Shown here: piece by piece, positions 50,812 to 64,000 of the stretch | Position numbering within the stretch: position 1 is the stretch's first letter | How the letters are laid out: each line of letters begins with the position of its first letter | Assembly: GCA_000953695.1 (NCBI GenBank) | Contig: LN554846.1 | Span: forward strand, 2,939,354-3,003,353 | DNA length: 64,000 nucleotides | Direction: 5' to 3' | From: Aliivibrio wodanis | GTDB lineage: Bacteria; Pseudomonadota; Gammaproteobacteria; Enterobacterales; Vibrionaceae | Program-made: the position numbers and the translations under genes | Notes under the pieces: generated by a model | What the model saw: the letters and a program-made list of their open reading frames with translations, nothing else | Told to the model about the DNA's origin: nothing | The model's database searches: none

Positions 50812-50835
50812 TTCGAATTTTCGAATAAAATTTTT

Positions 50836-50864
50836 AAATGCTGACCTCGGTCGGCATTTTTTTT
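50836..50864 (+). terminator. Terminator of the cold-shock gene
   Basis: AAATGCTGACC (50836-50846) and GGTCGGCATTT (50849-50859) pair with one G-U pair and a TC loop, followed by seven T residues. Confidence 0.88.
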
Positions 50865-50900
50865 ATCTGTCATTTAATTGGTATTAGATTTCAGATATAA

Positions 50901-50927
50901 AAAAAGAAGCGATAATCGCTTCTTTTT
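50901..50927. terminator. Terminator downstream of glmU
   Basis: AAAAAGAAGCGA (50901-50912) and TCGCTTCTTTTT (50916-50927) form a perfect 12-bp stem with loop TAA. T-runs on both strands make it bidirectional. It ends the minus-strand glmU. Confidence 0.88.
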
Positions 50928-50970
50928 TTTATGACTAAATACCGATAAAATAGGTATAAGTATTTATATA

Positions 50971-52332
50971 TTAACTATTTTTTGTTGGACGTTGCCAATT
51001 AGCAATACGACGATCTTTAGCTCGACTAATGTAAAGTTCATTTTCAGCCACATCTTTAGTTACTGTAGAACCAGCTCCTACAGTCGCGCCATTCGCTATA
51101 GTAACTGGAGCAATAAGCTGACAATCAGAGCCAACAAACACATCATCACCAATTACTGTCTTAAACTTATTTGCACCATCGTAATTACACGTAATTACAC
51201 CTGCACCAACATTTACACGCTTACCAATCTCAGCATCACCAAGATACGTTAAATGGTTTGCTTTAGAACCCTCACCTAGACGAACATTCTTCACTTCAAC
51301 AAAGTTACCAACATGCGCATCATTACACAGCTCTGCACCTGGACGTAGACGAGTAAATGGACCAACCGTACACTCTTCACCAACCGTAGCGCCTTCAATA
51401 ACGCTATATGGACGAATAATCGTATTGTCATCAATTTCACAATCTTTAAGAACACAACCCGCACCAATCATTACGTTATCACCAAGAGTTACATTACCCT
51501 CAATAATCACATTTACGTCGATTTCAATATCCATACCGCACTGTAATGATCCTCTAAGATCGAAGCGGTTCGGATCTCGAAGCATGACTCCTTGTTCTAA
51601 TAACTTTGTTGCTTGAGCAAATTGATAAGCTCTTTCTAAACGAGCAAGCTGGGCACGATCATTAACTCCTTCAACTTCAATAGGGCTTACAGGGTGAACC
51701 GCTTCTACTGCGCGACCTTCACTGTGTGCTGCTGCAATGATATCTGTTAAATAGTATTCACCTTGAGCATTTTCATTCTTAAGAGCAGATAACCAACGCT
51801 TTAAATCGCCGCCTGTAGCAACCATTACACCAGTGTTAATTTCTTTAATAAGCTTTTGCTCTTCCGTTGCATCTTTCTGCTCTACAATTGCAATTACAGG
51901 GCCATTACGACGAATAATACGGCCATAACCCATAGGGTTATCTAGCACAACAGTTAATAATGCAATACCACCTGTTGGCTGAGCATCTAATAGATTTTCT
52001 ACTGTTTCAGCACTGATCAAAGGTACGTCCCCATAAAGGACTAAAACTTTCTCATCATCAGCAAATTCTGGTGCAGCTTGGTTAACCGCATGACCGGTAC
52101 CTAATTGCTTTTCTTGAAGAACCCAATGAACATTCTCTTGAGACAGCTCAGCCTGCATTTGATCACCACCATGGCCATAAACCAGGTGGATATTTTGAGC
52201 ACCAAGTCCCTCACACGTATCGATCACATGTTTAGCCATTGGCTTACCAGCTAAAGTGTGAAGTACTTTAGGTTTGTTTGAGTACATACGAGTGCCTTTA
52301 CCCGCCGCCAAAATTACTGCACTAAAGTTCAT
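50971..52332 (-). CDS. glmU: Bifunctional GlmU, UDP-N-acetylglucosamine synthesis
   Basis: GlmU acetylates glucosamine-1-phosphate and then transfers UMP from UTP. The 453 residues comprise an N-terminal pyrophosphorylase (LAAGKGTRM at 9-17, with Lys in the loop) and a C-terminal left-handed beta-helix acetyltransferase starting near 250. The catalytic histidine is in [10 protein letters not shown] near 363. The product feeds peptidoglycan and lipopolysaccharide. It lies downstream of the atp operon in the same orientation, as in E. coli, but is separated by its own 237-bp gap and the atp terminator. Confidence 0.96.
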   Translation of the reverse strand: MNFSAVILAAGKGTRMYSNKPKVLHTLAGKPMAKHVIDTCEGLGAQNIHLVYGHGGDQMQAELSQENVHWVLQEKQLGTGHAVNQAAPEFADDEKVLVLYGDVPLISAETVENLLDAQPTGGIALLTVVLDNPMGYGRIIRRNGPVIAIVEQKDATEEQKLIKEINTGVMVATGGDLKRWLSALKNENAQGEYYLTDIIAAAHSEGRAVEAVHPVSPIEVEGVNDRAQLARLERAYQFAQATKLLEQGVMLRDPNRFDLRGSLQCGMDIEIDVNVIIEGNVTLGDNVMIGAGCVLKDCEIDDNTIIRPYSVIEGATVGEECTVGPFTRLRPGAELCNDAHVGNFVEVKNVRLGEGSKANHLTYLGDAEIGKRVNVGAGVITCNYDGANKFKTVIGDDVFVGSDCQLIAPVTIANGATVGAGSTVTKDVAENELYISRAKDRRIANWQRPTKNS

Positions 52333-52527
52333 AAAAAGCCTATTTCATTTATACGCTAGTTTAACTTACTAGCTTTATTGAATAATTAAATACTAAATCC
52401 ATTATCAACTTATATCATTTATCTAATGAACAGTTGCTAATGGGATGAATATTTGGATTGATATTATATGCTAAAAATCATTTAAGTAGGTAAGAAACAC
52501 ATCAAAGTTGTAAGCCTTTAAAAAGAA

Positions 52528-52552
52528 AAGGCGACCTAAATAGGTCGCCTTC
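52528..52552 (-). terminator. Terminator of the atp operon
   Basis: AAGGCGACCTA (52528-52538) and TAGGTCGCCTT (52541-52551) form an 11-bp stem with a two-base A loop, hence a slightly shorter real stem. It lies 18 bases past atpC, and a T-run follows on the minus strand (TTTTCTTTTT). Confidence 0.88.
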
Positions 52553-52569
52553 TTTCTAATGGTGCTTGA

Positions 52570-52992
52570 TTAACGCGAACGTTTTGTCAGCTCGATAACT
52601 CGAAGCTGTGCGATCGCTTTAGCCAAATCACTGGCCGCTTGAGCGAAGTTAATGTCGCCATGCTGATTCTTAATATTTTCCTCAGCCTTGCGTTTAGCTT
52701 CTTCTGCCTTAGCTGCGTCTAGGTCTTCACCACGGATTCCGGTATCTGCCAAAACAGTTGCCGAACCAGGTTGAACCTCAACCATGCCACCAGAGACATA
52801 AATGTACTCTTCGTGACCGTGTTGTTTAACAATACGCACCATACCAGGCGTGATAGCGGTCAGCAGCGGTGCGTGACCATGGAAAATACCAAGTTCACCT
52901 TCGCTTCCGCTCACCTGCATCGTTTCAACAAGTCCTGAGAATAATTTTTTCTCAGCACTTACAACGTCCAGGTGAAAGGTCATTGCTGCCAT
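52570..52992 (-). CDS. atpC: ATP synthase epsilon subunit
   Basis: AtpC is the epsilon subunit of the F1 central stalk, which couples rotation and inhibits hydrolysis. The 140 residues include the N-terminal beta-sandwich ([17 protein letters not shown]) and C-terminal helices ([15 protein letters not shown]). It is the last gene of atpIBEFHAGDC, 18 bp after atpD. AGGAGGCGAT lies before its start. Confidence 0.95.
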   Translation of the reverse strand: MAAMTFHLDVVSAEKKLFSGLVETMQVSGSEGELGIFHGHAPLLTAITPGMVRIVKQHGHEEYIYVSGGMVEVQPGSATVLADTGIRGEDLDAAKAEEAKRKAEENIKNQHGDINFAQAASDLAKAIAQLRVIELTKRSR

Positions 52993-53010
52993 ATCGCCTC
53001 CTAATCAGCC

Positions 53011-54441
<1,431 letters not shown>

Positions 54442-54447
54442 CTATGC

Positions 54448-55314
54448 TTAAACCGCTGATGCGCCTGAAACAATTTCAGAAAGCTCTTGTGTAATCGCCG
54501 TTTGACGGGCTTTGTTATACACAAGTTGCAGTTCATCAATAATGTCACCAGCGTTATCAGTTGCCGCTTTCATCGCAATCATTCGCGCTACGTGTTCGCA
54601 GGCTAAATTCTCAACCACACCTTGATACACTTGTGATTCAACGTATCGAATCAATAAAGCATCTAGTAATGGTTTAGGCTCAGGCTCATAAATATAGTCC
54701 CAAGAATGAGTGCGTTTCATTGCTTCATCTTCAGATTTAGGCAAAGGAAGTAATTGGTCAATTGTTGGCTCTTGTACCATTGTATTAATGAACTTATTGC
54801 TCACTACATACAGGCGATCCAACTGGCCTTCATCATATTTCTTAAGCATCACACCAACAGTACCGATCAATTCTTCTAAGCTAGGTTTATCACCTAGACC
54901 AGAGTTTTGAGCAATAACGTTACCGCCATAGCTATTAAAGAATGCTGTTGCTTTAGAGCCGATAACGGCTAAATCAATTTCAACACCATCTTCTGACCAT
55001 GTTTTCATTTCTGCCATGACCTTTTTAAACAAGTTAATGTTTAAGCCACCACACAAACCACGATCACTAGAAATAATAATGTAACCAACGCGCTTAGCTT
55101 CGCGCTCCTCAAGGTATGGATGATGATACTCAAGGCTACCAAGCGCTAAATGACCGATTACTTTACGTATTGTCTCAGCATATGGACGAGACGCTGCCAT
55201 CGACTCTTGCGAGCGACGCATTTTAGAAGCGGCTACCATTTCCATTGCTTTCGTGATCTTTTGAGTGCTTTTTACACTCCCGATCTTGTTACGAATTTCT
55301 TTCGCACCGGCCAT
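54448..55314 (-). CDS. atpG: ATP synthase gamma subunit
   Basis: AtpG is the rotating shaft of F1, made of two long helices at the ends and a Rossmann-like domain between. The 288 residues start [20 protein letters not shown] and end with [15 protein letters not shown], both conserved. The start and the 45-bp distance from atpA are usual for the operon. Confidence 0.96.
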   Translation of the reverse strand: MAGAKEIRNKIGSVKSTQKITKAMEMVAASKMRRSQESMAASRPYAETIRKVIGHLALGSLEYHHPYLEEREAKRVGYIIISSDRGLCGGLNINLFKKVMAEMKTWSEDGVEIDLAVIGSKATAFFNSYGGNVIAQNSGLGDKPSLEELIGTVGVMLKKYDEGQLDRLYVVSNKFINTMVQEPTIDQLLPLPKSEDEAMKRTHSWDYIYEPEPKPLLDALLIRYVESQVYQGVVENLACEHVARMIAMKAATDNAGDIIDELQLVYNKARQTAITQELSEIVSGASAV

Positions 55315-55359
55315 CGTTACTCTCCGTTTTCGGGTGACCCATTACAGGCCACCAACGAA

Positions 55360-56901
55360 TTACCAGGTCTGGGTTGCTTTAAAGTCTTCAACCAGTTTAA
55401 CAAACTGAGCTTCAACTTCTTTGTTCCAAGCACCCGATGAGTCGATCTCTGTTGCTAGATCGGCAAATTGACCACGAGCATACGACAGCAATGCTTCTTC
55501 GAAATCAGCAAGCTTAGAAAGCTCAACATCATTCAAATAACCTTTCTCAGCTGTAAAGATAACTAGAGCTTGATCAAAAACAGACATTGGAGCGTACTGC
55601 TTTTGTTTCATTAACTCAGTTACTTTCTCACCATGATCAAGTTGCTTTTTAGTCGCGTCATCAAGATCAGATGAGAACTGAGCAAACGCTGCTAGTTCAC
55701 GATACTGTGCAAGAGCAGTACGAATACCACCAGACAGTTTCTTAATGATCTTAGTTTGCGCAGCACCACCTACACGAGATACAGAGATACCTGGATCTAC
55801 CGCAGGACGAACACCAGCGGTGAACAGTTCTGTTTGTAGGAAGATCTGACCATCGGTAATCGAGATTACGTTGGTTGGTACGAATGCAGATACGTCACCA
55901 GCTTGAGTTTCGATGATAGGTAGAGCAGTTAAAGAACCTGTTTTACCTTTCACTTCACCATTAGTGAAATTCTCAACATACGCTTCGCTTACACGAGCAG
56001 CACGCTCTAGTAGACGGGAGTGTAAGTAGAAAACATCGCCAGGATACGCTTCACGACCCGGTGGACGTTTCAGTAGTAGAGAAATCTGACGATAAGCTAC
56101 AGCTTGCTTAGATAGATCATCATAAACAATCAGAGCATCTTCACCGCGGTCACGGAAGTATTCACCCATCGCACAACCTGAATACGGTGCAAGATATTGC
56201 AGCGCAGCAGATTCAGAAGCAGAAGCAACAACAACAATAGTATTAGCTAATGCGCCGTGCTCTTCTAGTTTGCGAACTACGTTAGCAATTGTTGATGCCT
56301 TTTGGCCAATCGCAACGTAAACAGAGAAAATACCAGAATTTTTCTGATTAATGATCGCATCAATCGCCATAGCTGTTTTACCAGTCTGACGGTCACCGAT
56401 GATTAGCTCACGCTGACCACGGCCGATTGGGATCATTGAGTCAACTGACTTATAGCCAGTCTGTACAGGTTGGTCTACTGATTTACGATCGATTACACCA
56501 GGTGCAATCACTTCTACTGGAGAAGTCAATTTCGCATCAATAGGGCCTTTACCATCAATTGGCTCACCAAGTGTGTTTACAACACGACCTAGCATTTCAG
56601 GGCCTACTGGTACTTCAAGGATACGACCAGTACCTGTTACTTTCATGCCTTCCTGTAGGTTAGCATATGGGCCCATTACAACAGCACCAACTGAGTCACG
56701 CTCAAGGTTAAGTGCTAGCGCGTAACGGCCACCCGGTAATTCAATCATTTCACCTTGCATAACGTCTGCAAGGCCGTGGATACGAATGATACCGTCGCTT
56801 ACCGAAACGATTGTACCTTCGTTGCGAGCTTCACTTACAACGTTGAATTTTTCAATACGTTGTTTGATTAGATCGCTAATTTCCGTGGAATTAAGTTGCA
56901 T
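55360..56901 (-). CDS. atpA: ATP synthase alpha subunit
   Basis: AtpA forms the F1 hexamer with beta and holds the non-catalytic nucleotide sites. The start is the ATG at 56901 ([16 protein letters not shown], 513 residues as in E. coli), with GGGGA upstream. An in-frame start at 56934 inside atpH is rejected. Walker A is GDRQTGKTA near 169. The arginine finger is expected in [17 protein letters not shown] near 365-380. It overlaps no neighbour; atpH ends 13 bp before it. Confidence 0.97.
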   Translation of the reverse strand: MQLNSTEISDLIKQRIEKFNVVSEARNEGTIVSVSDGIIRIHGLADVMQGEMIELPGGRYALALNLERDSVGAVVMGPYANLQEGMKVTGTGRILEVPVGPEMLGRVVNTLGEPIDGKGPIDAKLTSPVEVIAPGVIDRKSVDQPVQTGYKSVDSMIPIGRGQRELIIGDRQTGKTAMAIDAIINQKNSGIFSVYVAIGQKASTIANVVRKLEEHGALANTIVVVASASESAALQYLAPYSGCAMGEYFRDRGEDALIVYDDLSKQAVAYRQISLLLKRPPGREAYPGDVFYLHSRLLERAARVSEAYVENFTNGEVKGKTGSLTALPIIETQAGDVSAFVPTNVISITDGQIFLQTELFTAGVRPAVDPGISVSRVGGAAQTKIIKKLSGGIRTALAQYRELAAFAQFSSDLDDATKKQLDHGEKVTELMKQKQYAPMSVFDQALVIFTAEKGYLNDVELSKLADFEEALLSYARGQFADLATEIDSSGAWNKEVEAQFVKLVEDFKATQTW

Positions 56902-56914
56902 GCTCCATTCCCCA

Positions 56915-57448
56915 TCAAGACTGCAATGTTTCACTCAGGCGGTTCAAACGACCACGTGCTGAGTTATCAATGACTAGGTCTCCGGCTCGAATTATGACCC
57001 CAGCTAGTAGGGCCTCATCTACGCTACAATTCAGCTTCACTTTACGCTCTAAACGAGCTTCAAGTTTGGCACTAATGTCAGCTTTTTGCTGTTCTGTCAG
57101 CTCAACTGCTGAAATAACTTCAGCATCAATCATTTTTTCAAACTCATGTTTTAAAAAGATATATTGATCTAACACATCAGGTAGAACCTTCAAACGGCCG
57201 TTTTCAGCCATTACATGAATCAGGTTCTGTCCAAACTCGTTCAATTGTTCACCACAAATTGAAATAAAGATTTCTGACAGTTTTTCTGGTGCAACAGCAC
57301 CATCAAGTAACTGAGCAACGTCTTCATTTCTTGCGACTTCTGAACAAAAAGTTAGCATTTGAACCCATTGGTCCAATTCGTTCTTTTCGACCGCAAAGTC
57401 AAAAGCTGCTTTCGCGTAGGGGCGTGCGATCGTTGTCATTGTCGACAT
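56915..57448 (-). CDS. atpH: ATP synthase delta subunit
   Basis: AtpH joins F1 to the peripheral stalk. The 177 residues have the six-helix N-terminal domain ([20 protein letters not shown]) and end with the conserved [20 protein letters not shown]. That end is the hallmark of the family. It lies between atpF and atpA with short gaps, in standard order. Confidence 0.96.
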   Translation of the reverse strand: MSTMTTIARPYAKAAFDFAVEKNELDQWVQMLTFCSEVARNEDVAQLLDGAVAPEKLSEIFISICGEQLNEFGQNLIHVMAENGRLKVLPDVLDQYIFLKHEFEKMIDAEVISAVELTEQQKADISAKLEARLERKVKLNCSVDEALLAGVIIRAGDLVIDNSARGRLNRLSETLQS

Positions 57449-57465
57449 ATCTTGGCCCCTTTTAC

Positions 57466-57936
57466 TTACAATTTCGCAGTGATGTTATCAAGAATATCTT
57501 TCTGCGCTTCTACATCAATAGAACGCTCCAAGATTTTCTCGGCACCAATCACAGCCAGAGTTGCAACTTGTTTACGCAGTTCATCGCTAGCGCGTTTGCG
57601 TTCAGATTCAAGTTCAGCTTCACCTTGTGTAAGAATCTTCTGACGTTCTGTCAGAGCTTCTTCACGAGCTTCGTCTAAAATTTGACCTTTACGCTTATTC
57701 GCTTGTTCGATGATCTCAGTTGCAGCGCGCTTTGCTTCTTTCAGTTGATCAGAAGCATTGGCTTGTGCCAAATTAAGGTCTTTAGCTGCGCGTTCAGCGG
57801 CAGATAAACCGTCAGCAATTAACTTCTGACGTGCCTCGATCGCTTCCATGATTGGTGGCCATACATATTTCATGCAGAACCAAACAAACATAGCAAAAGC
57901 GATTGCTTGACCAAGCAGAGTTGCGTTCATATTCAC
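57466..57936 (-). CDS. atpF: ATP synthase b subunit
   Basis: AtpF dimers make the peripheral stalk. The 156 residues have one N-terminal membrane helix ([20 protein letters not shown], about 5-24) followed by a long charged coiled coil rich in Ala, Glu and Lys. Length and start ([14 protein letters not shown]) match E. coli AtpF. It follows atpE by 56 bp. Confidence 0.96.
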   Translation of the reverse strand: MNMNATLLGQAIAFAMFVWFCMKYVWPPIMEAIEARQKLIADGLSAAERAAKDLNLAQANASDQLKEAKRAATEIIEQANKRKGQILDEAREEALTERQKILTQGEAELESERKRASDELRKQVATLAVIGAEKILERSIDVEAQKDILDNITAKL

Positions 57937-57992
57937 AACAGCTACCCCTCGTTAAGAATCAGCTACAAAAATTCAATTAGCAAAAGGCTAAA

Positions 57993-58250
<258 letters not shown>

Positions 58251-58295
58251 TTATATTCTCCAATTGAATAGATAGAGTTGTATTAAAAATTTAAA

Positions 58296-59491
<1,196 letters not shown>

Positions 59492-59554
59492 GTATTCTTC
59501 CTTAAAGCATCTTTGCCTTGACATAAATCAACACAAGGCGAAGATTTTGCAAAA

Positions 59555-59582
59555 ATTATACGTTGCACCCATATGAATGCAA
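59555..59582 (-). promoter_or_regulatory. Candidate promoter of the atp operon
   Basis: On the minus strand a perfect TATAAT (59560-59555) lies 16 bases after TTGCAT (59582-59577), about 60 bp upstream of atpI. The -35 is a weak match. A GCCTTG...CAAGGC hairpin lies in the leader. No other good promoter is seen between parB and atpI. Confidence 0.55.
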
Positions 59583-59672
59583 TCAAATAGCATTAAAAAG
59601 TTACATTTATGAGAACAAAGCAGTAACTTTTACGACGTAAAATATGATTTTACTTTGAAACACTGTTTTATA

Positions 59673-60563
59673 TCACACTTCGCTTTCTAGCTTTGCGATC
59701 AGTTGTTCTAATTTGTGAGCCTCGTCAAAGCTAATTGTTAACTTCCCTTTGCCGAATGAATTTCGGCTAATCACAACCTTAGAACCTAATGTTAAAGATA
59801 ACTTATCTGACATTGCTGTCATTTCAGGATCTTCCTTAACAGATATACTCTCTTTTTCTGGTGAAAGTAATGCTTTTACGTGCTGCTCTGTTTGGCGAAC
59901 TGTCAACTTCTTCTTAATAACAAGGTTAGCAAGTTCAATCTGTGGATCTTTTTCTAATGCCAAAAGCGCGCGAGCATGGCCCATCTCTAGAGATTTACTT
60001 TCAACCAGAGCTTTAACTTCACTAGATAACGCATTTAAGCGCAATAAGTTAGTAACGGTTGTACGAGACTTACCAATAACATCTGATATTTGCTGATGAG
60101 TAAGCTCAAACTCTTTTTGTAAACGCTCTAAAGCTTGTGCTTCTTCAATAACATTCAAATCTTCACGCTGAATATTTTCGATTAATGCCATGGCTATAAC
60201 CGCTTTATCTTCAACCGATTTAACAACGCATGGAACGTATTTTAAGCCTGCTTTCTTAGCTGCACGAAAACGCCTTTCACCTGCAATAATCTCATATTGT
60301 TGCTCTGCTATTTGACGAACAACGACAGGTTGAATGATACCTTGAGAGCGAATTGAAGCCGACAACTCTTCTAAAGAGTCTTCTTCCATTGCTTTTCTAG
60401 GTTGGTATGGACTCGGGTTTAACTGATGAATACTTACATCAATCAATTGAGTCTCTTTAGACATAGCTTCACTTTGATCGGCAGCGGTTTCTTTTTCACG
60501 AGCATGCGAACTTGTCGCTAATAGGGCATCTAACCCTTTGCCTAAACCACGTTTGTTACCCAT
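59673..60563 (-). CDS. parB: Chromosome partition protein ParB (Spo0J)
   Basis: ParB binds parS sites near the origin, spreads on DNA as a CTP-dependent clamp and helps segregate the origin. I place the start at the ATG at 60563 (MGNKRGLGKGLDALL, 296 residues). An in-frame ATG at 60599 lies further inside parA. The CTP-binding GERRFRAAKKAG near 100-111 and the helix-turn-helix LTHQQISDVIGKSRTTVTN are intact. It overlaps the parA end by eight bp. No parS was recognised in the window by eye. Confidence 0.95.
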   Translation of the reverse strand: MGNKRGLGKGLDALLATSSHAREKETAADQSEAMSKETQLIDVSIHQLNPSPYQPRKAMEEDSLEELSASIRSQGIIQPVVVRQIAEQQYEIIAGERRFRAAKKAGLKYVPCVVKSVEDKAVIAMALIENIQREDLNVIEEAQALERLQKEFELTHQQISDVIGKSRTTVTNLLRLNALSSEVKALVESKSLEMGHARALLALEKDPQIELANLVIKKKLTVRQTEQHVKALLSPEKESISVKEDPEMTAMSDKLSLTLGSKVVISRNSFGKGKLTISFDEAHKLEQLIAKLESEV

Positions 60564-61353
60564 GAATTTCTGTTTCCCTTTCTTTTTCCATTTCGTCACG
60601 GCGAATTATCTCTCCGGCAAGAGCTAAATAAGCTTTTGCACCATTTGAGTATTTATCATAATACATTGCAGGTTTACCATGACTTGGCGCTTCAGCTAAA
60701 CGTACATTTCGAGGAATAACAGTGCGATACACTTTATCACCAAAATGCTTTTTTAATTGATCAGAGACATCATTTGCTAAGCGATTACGAGGATCAAACA
60801 TGGTTCTTAATAAACCTTCAATCTTCAAATCAGCATTCACTACAGCGGCTAATTTACCAATTGTATCAATCAAAGCCGTTAGTCCCTCTAGTGCATAATA
60901 TTCACACTGCATAGGAACTAATACAGAATCTGAGGCAGCCATGGCGTTAATTGTAAGGAGATTTAGCGCAGGAGGGCAATCTATAAAGATGAAATCATAG
61001 TTACCACGAACCGAAGTAATCATATTTCGCAGGCGAATTTCACGAGCAAATACTTCCATTAATTTAATTTCAGCGGCGGTAATATCGCCATTTGCTGCAA
61101 TCAAATCATAGCCTCCAGAAGTCTCTTCTATCACGACTTTCTCAAAAGGAACTTCGTCAACCAACAACTCATACGCCGTCGCATCTACATCGTATTTGTC
61201 TATACCACTTGCCATAGTGGCATTACCTTGAGCATCAAGGTCTATCAGTAAGACTTTACGATGTGTTGCAGCCATAGAAGCGGCAAGATTCACCGCCGTT
61301 GTTGTTTTGCCTACACCACCTTTCTGGTTCGCAATAGAGATAACTTTTCCCAC
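60556..61353 (-). CDS. parA: Chromosome partition ATPase ParA (Soj)
   Basis: ParA is the deviant Walker-type ATPase that works with ParB in origin segregation. The 265 residues start MGKVISIANQKGGVGKTTTA, with the deviant Walker A motif at about 11-18, followed by VLLIDLDAQGN and DFIFIDCPPAL. AGTGTGGGA lies before its start. It belongs to the mnmG-rsmG-parA-parB series near oriC, as in other Vibrio chromosome 1 sequences. Confidence 0.95.
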   Translation of the reverse strand: MGKVISIANQKGGVGKTTTAVNLAASMAATHRKVLLIDLDAQGNATMASGIDKYDVDATAYELLVDEVPFEKVVIEETSGGYDLIAANGDITAAEIKLMEVFAREIRLRNMITSVRGNYDFIFIDCPPALNLLTINAMAASDSVLVPMQCEYYALEGLTALIDTIGKLAAVVNADLKIEGLLRTMFDPRNRLANDVSDQLKKHFGDKVYRTVIPRNVRLAEAPSHGKPAMYYDKYSNGAKAYLALAGEIIRRDEMEKERETEIHG

Positions 61354-61368
61354 ACTAACCCCATTTCA

Positions 61369-62007
61369 TTATTTCTGTCCGGCTAAGGTGACTAAATGTC
61401 GCTCACCCTCTAACTCCGGTACGATTAATGTCGTTACACTTTTAACAGAACACCACTCAGGAAGATCATTTGCTTCATCTTCAGAGTAAATACCTTTTAA
61501 TGCTAAAAATACACCGTCTTCTTTTGGTAAATGATGACACCAATTTACCATATCTGTCATTGATGCAAATGCACGACTTAGGACTGCATCAAATTTTTCT
61601 TCAGGTTGAAACTCTTCAACACGACTCTGAACTGGTGTCACATTGGTAATTTTTAATTCGTGAATCACTTGTTTAATAAAACGAATTCGCTTACCTAAGC
61701 TATCTAGTAGAGTAAATGATTTCTCAGGATTCATGATCGCTAACGGGATCCCTGGTAAGCCAGGTCCAGTACCGACATCAATAAAACGTTCACCAGGCAA
61801 ATTAGGACTAACAACAATGCTATCCAAAATATGCTTAATTACCATTTCACTCGGATTTCTTACCGATGTGAGGTTATACGCTTTATTCCACTTATGAAGT
61901 AGAGCTACATAACCAAGTAGCTGTTCTTTTTGCAATTCAGAAACATTTAATTCTGTTTGAGCAATTAAATGGTCAAATTGTTGAGATAAATCGCTCACGT
62001 TACTCAC
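61369..62007 (-). CDS. rsmG: 16S rRNA m7G527 methyltransferase
   Basis: RsmG (GidB) methylates G527 of 16S rRNA. The 212 residues have the SAM-binding [18 protein letters not shown] near 75-92 and the later RVEEF and [11 protein letters not shown] motifs. Loss of this enzyme gives low-level streptomycin resistance in several bacteria. It overlaps mnmG by eight bp, so translation is coupled. Confidence 0.95.
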   Translation of the reverse strand: MSNVSDLSQQFDHLIAQTELNVSELQKEQLLGYVALLHKWNKAYNLTSVRNPSEMVIKHILDSIVVSPNLPGERFIDVGTGPGLPGIPLAIMNPEKSFTLLDSLGKRIRFIKQVIHELKITNVTPVQSRVEEFQPEEKFDAVLSRAFASMTDMVNWCHHLPKEDGVFLALKGIYSEDEANDLPEWCSVKSVTTLIVPELEGERHLVTLAGQK

Positions 62008-63889
62008 CTTTCTTTAATAAACCGTGTTTCTTTAAATGAACTAATAAAATAGAAATTGCAGCCGGTGTAATACCTGAGATACGAGAAGCTACTCCGAGTG
62101 TTTCTGGTTTTGCATCACTCAATTTAGCAACCACTTCATTTGAAAGACCCTTAACTTTACTGTATTCCAAGTTAAGTGGCAGTTTTGTATTTTCATGGCG
62201 TAATGATTTTTCAATTTCATCACGTTGGCGCTGAATATAACCCGCATATTTAACTTGGATTTCAACTTGTTCAGACGCTTGAGAATCTTCAATTGCTGGT
62301 GCAAAGTTTTCAAGTGAAACCAATGTTGAATACGTCACTTCAGGACGGCGAAGAAGATCTTCTCCGCTTGCTTCGCGTACGATCGGACTTTTTAAGATCG
62401 AGTTCACTTGATCAATATTTTCTGATTTTGGGTTGATCCAAATATCTTTTAAGCGTTGACGCTCTTTTTCAATATTTTCCACTTTTTCATTAAATCGAGC
62501 CCAACGAGCATCATCAACTAAACCAAGTTCGCGGCCTTGCTCTGTTAAACGTAGATCTGCATTATCTTCGCGTAAAGACAAACGATATTCGGCACGGGAT
62601 GTAAACATACGGTAGGGTTCTTTAGTACCAAGTGTTGATAAATCATCAATTAATACTCCCATGTACGCTTCATCACGACGTGGGCTCCAGCCTTCTTTGC
62701 CTTGAGCAAACAAACTTGCATTAAGACCAGCCATTAAACCTTGAGCAGCGGCTTCTTCGTAACCGGTTGTGCCATTAATTTGGCCAGCAAAGAATAGACC
62801 TTCAATAAACTTAGTTTCGTAAGTCGATTTTAAATCACGAGGATCAAAGAAATCATACTCAATTGCGTAACCTGGACGCACGATGTGTGCATTTTCAAAC
62901 CCTTTCATTGAGCGAACAATTTGCAATTGAACATCAAATGGCAAACTTGTTGAAATACCATTTGGGTATAATTCATGAGTCGTTAAACCTTCTGGTTCAA
63001 TAAAGATTTGGTGACTGTCTTTGTCAGCAAAGCGCATCACTTTATCTTCAATTGAAGGGCAATAACGAGGACCAATACCTTCGATAACGCCAGCATACAT
63101 AGGGCTGCGATCAAGATTTTTACGAATTACATCGTGTGTTTTTTCATTGGTATGAGTGATAAAACAGTTGATTTGTTTTGGCTGTTGCTCACGACTACCC
63201 ATAAATGAAAATACAGGAGTAGGGTTGTCACCAGGTTGTGCTTCTAAATTTGAAAAATCTACAGTACGAGCATCAATACGTGGTGGAGTGCCTGTTTTTA
63301 GGCGATCGATCCTAAATGGACGATCTCGTAAACGTTGAGCAAGAGTGATCGAAGAAGGATCTCCTGCACGGCCTCCTGAGAAGTTTTCCATTCCAATATG
63401 TATCTGACCCCCTAAAAAGGTACCAGCCGTCAATACAACGGATTTAGCACGGAATTTAAGGCCCATTTGAGTAACAGCCCCGATAACTTTATCATTTTCA
63501 ATGATCAGATCATCAACTGCTTGTTGAAATAACGTTAGGTTTGGTTGGTTTTCTAATACTGAGCGAACAAACGCTTTGTATAACGCTCTATCTGCTTGAG
63601 CACGTGTAGCTCGAACTGCTGGGCCTTTAGAAGCATTTAGTGTTCTAAATTGAATACCGGCATGATCAGTGGCTTGTGCCATTAATCCACCTAAAGCATC
63701 CACTTCTTTTACCAAATGGCCTTTGCCGATCCCACCAATTGCAGGGTTACACGACATCTGACCTAATGTATCAATGTTATGAGTGAGTAGAAGTGTCTTT
63801 TGTCCTGTTCTCGCTGCAGCAAGTGCTGCTTCAGTACCAGCATGACCACCGCCAATAACAATGACATCAAAGTTTTCTTGGTAAAACAT
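62000..63889 (-). CDS. mnmG: tRNA uridine 5-carboxymethylaminomethyl modification enzyme MnmG
   Basis: MnmG (GidA) is a FAD protein that works with MnmE to modify the wobble uridine. The 629 residues include the FAD-binding [18 protein letters not shown] near 13-30, the family signature [17 protein letters not shown] near 50-67, and the C-terminal helical domain. Its start faces away from the window edge, where oriC is expected, as in E. coli gidA. It heads mnmG-rsmG-parA-parB. Confidence 0.97.
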   Translation of the reverse strand: MFYQENFDVIVIGGGHAGTEAALAAARTGQKTLLLTHNIDTLGQMSCNPAIGGIGKGHLVKEVDALGGLMAQATDHAGIQFRTLNASKGPAVRATRAQADRALYKAFVRSVLENQPNLTLFQQAVDDLIIENDKVIGAVTQMGLKFRAKSVVLTAGTFLGGQIHIGMENFSGGRAGDPSSITLAQRLRDRPFRIDRLKTGTPPRIDARTVDFSNLEAQPGDNPTPVFSFMGSREQQPKQINCFITHTNEKTHDVIRKNLDRSPMYAGVIEGIGPRYCPSIEDKVMRFADKDSHQIFIEPEGLTTHELYPNGISTSLPFDVQLQIVRSMKGFENAHIVRPGYAIEYDFFDPRDLKSTYETKFIEGLFFAGQINGTTGYEEAAAQGLMAGLNASLFAQGKEGWSPRRDEAYMGVLIDDLSTLGTKEPYRMFTSRAEYRLSLREDNADLRLTEQGRELGLVDDARWARFNEKVENIEKERQRLKDIWINPKSENIDQVNSILKSPIVREASGEDLLRRPEVTYSTLVSLENFAPAIEDSQASEQVEIQVKYAGYIQRQRDEIEKSLRHENTKLPLNLEYSKVKGLSNEVVAKLSDAKPETLGVASRISGITPAAISILLVHLKKHGLLKKGE

Positions 63890-64000
63890 GATTAGACCTT
63901 AGGTGTTATGAAAATAGTGAGAAGAATTTAATTTAAGAGATCTATTTTACCCTTTTTCTAGCTTGGAAAGAAACGAAAAAGTGAGGAAGTTCAAAAAAGA
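63890..64000. other. Left edge of the probable oriC region
   Basis: These 111 bases upstream of mnmG are AT-rich and contain GATCTATTTTACC (63939-63951), which resembles the GATCTNTTNTTTT 13-mers of the E. coli oriC unwinding region. No DnaA box is seen yet. In E. coli and V. cholerae, oriC lies just beyond gidA on this side. Confidence 0.45.

Noticed and set aside
59525..64000. parS sites near parAB
   Set aside because: No match to the TGTTTCACGTGAAACA consensus was seen by eye here or elsewhere in the window; a pattern search would settle it.

Overview
This window looks like a near-origin segment of the larger chromosome of a low-GC Vibrionaceae bacterium, most likely an Aliivibrio (the A. 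fischeri / A. salmonicida / A. logei / A. wodanis group). The basis is protein similarity recalled from memory (rRNA, ATP synthase, ilv, trk, vexRAB-like genes), gene order resembling the origin region of Vibrio chromosome 1, AT-rich codon use, and a recently inserted IS30-family element of the kind common in A. salmonicida and relatives. No database search was run, so the species is inferred.

Layout from left to right. Positions 1-4173 hold a peptide-type ABC transporter operon on the minus strand (double ATPase, binding protein, truncated permease). Positions 4696-5404 hold a minus-strand tRNA operon, Arg-His-Pro-His-Pro. Then come cytochrome c5, the Rep helicase on the minus strand, and a TetR-regulated RND efflux operon (vexRAB-like) with a perfect operator palindrome. 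UbiK follows, then a ~160 bp dispersed-type repeat and the divergent ilvC/ilvY pair. Positions 16206-21962 are a complete rRNA operon on the minus strand: two promoters, 16S, 23S, 5S, tRNA-Thr and a second 5S.

Positions 22085-41937 are housekeeping genes. They include a gamma carbonic anhydrase-like protein, aroE-tsaC, purEK under a PurR box, yrdD-smg-dprA, a LysM protein, def-fmt-rsmB-trkA-trkH, a TrhA/hemolysin III protein, a Spo0M-like protein, a possible 55-residue small ORF or structured RNA with its own terminator, yihD, ccoG, srkA-dsbA and an acyltransferase. Positions 42024-44607 are comM, which encodes the transformation-associated branch-migration helicase. It is split by a 1,054 bp IS30-family element with a 3 bp target duplication. 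Next come the attenuated ilvL-G-M-D-A operon (no ilvE between ilvM and ilvD), a cold-shock gene, glmU, the full atp operon (atpIBEFHAGDC), parAB, rsmG and mnmG. The window ends just upstream of mnmG, where oriC is expected in this family.

Most strongly expressed operons (rrn, atp, tRNA) run on the minus strand, away from the expected origin beyond the right edge and so with the replication fork. Two branched-chain amino-acid loci (ilvYC and ilvLGMDA) carry most of the Ile/Val pathway. Two genes tied to natural transformation are present: dprA is intact and comM is broken. I found no CRISPR array, prophage or classical defence island. The least explained items are the small ORF/RNA at 37030-37366, the 13451-13612 repeat, and the comM disruption.
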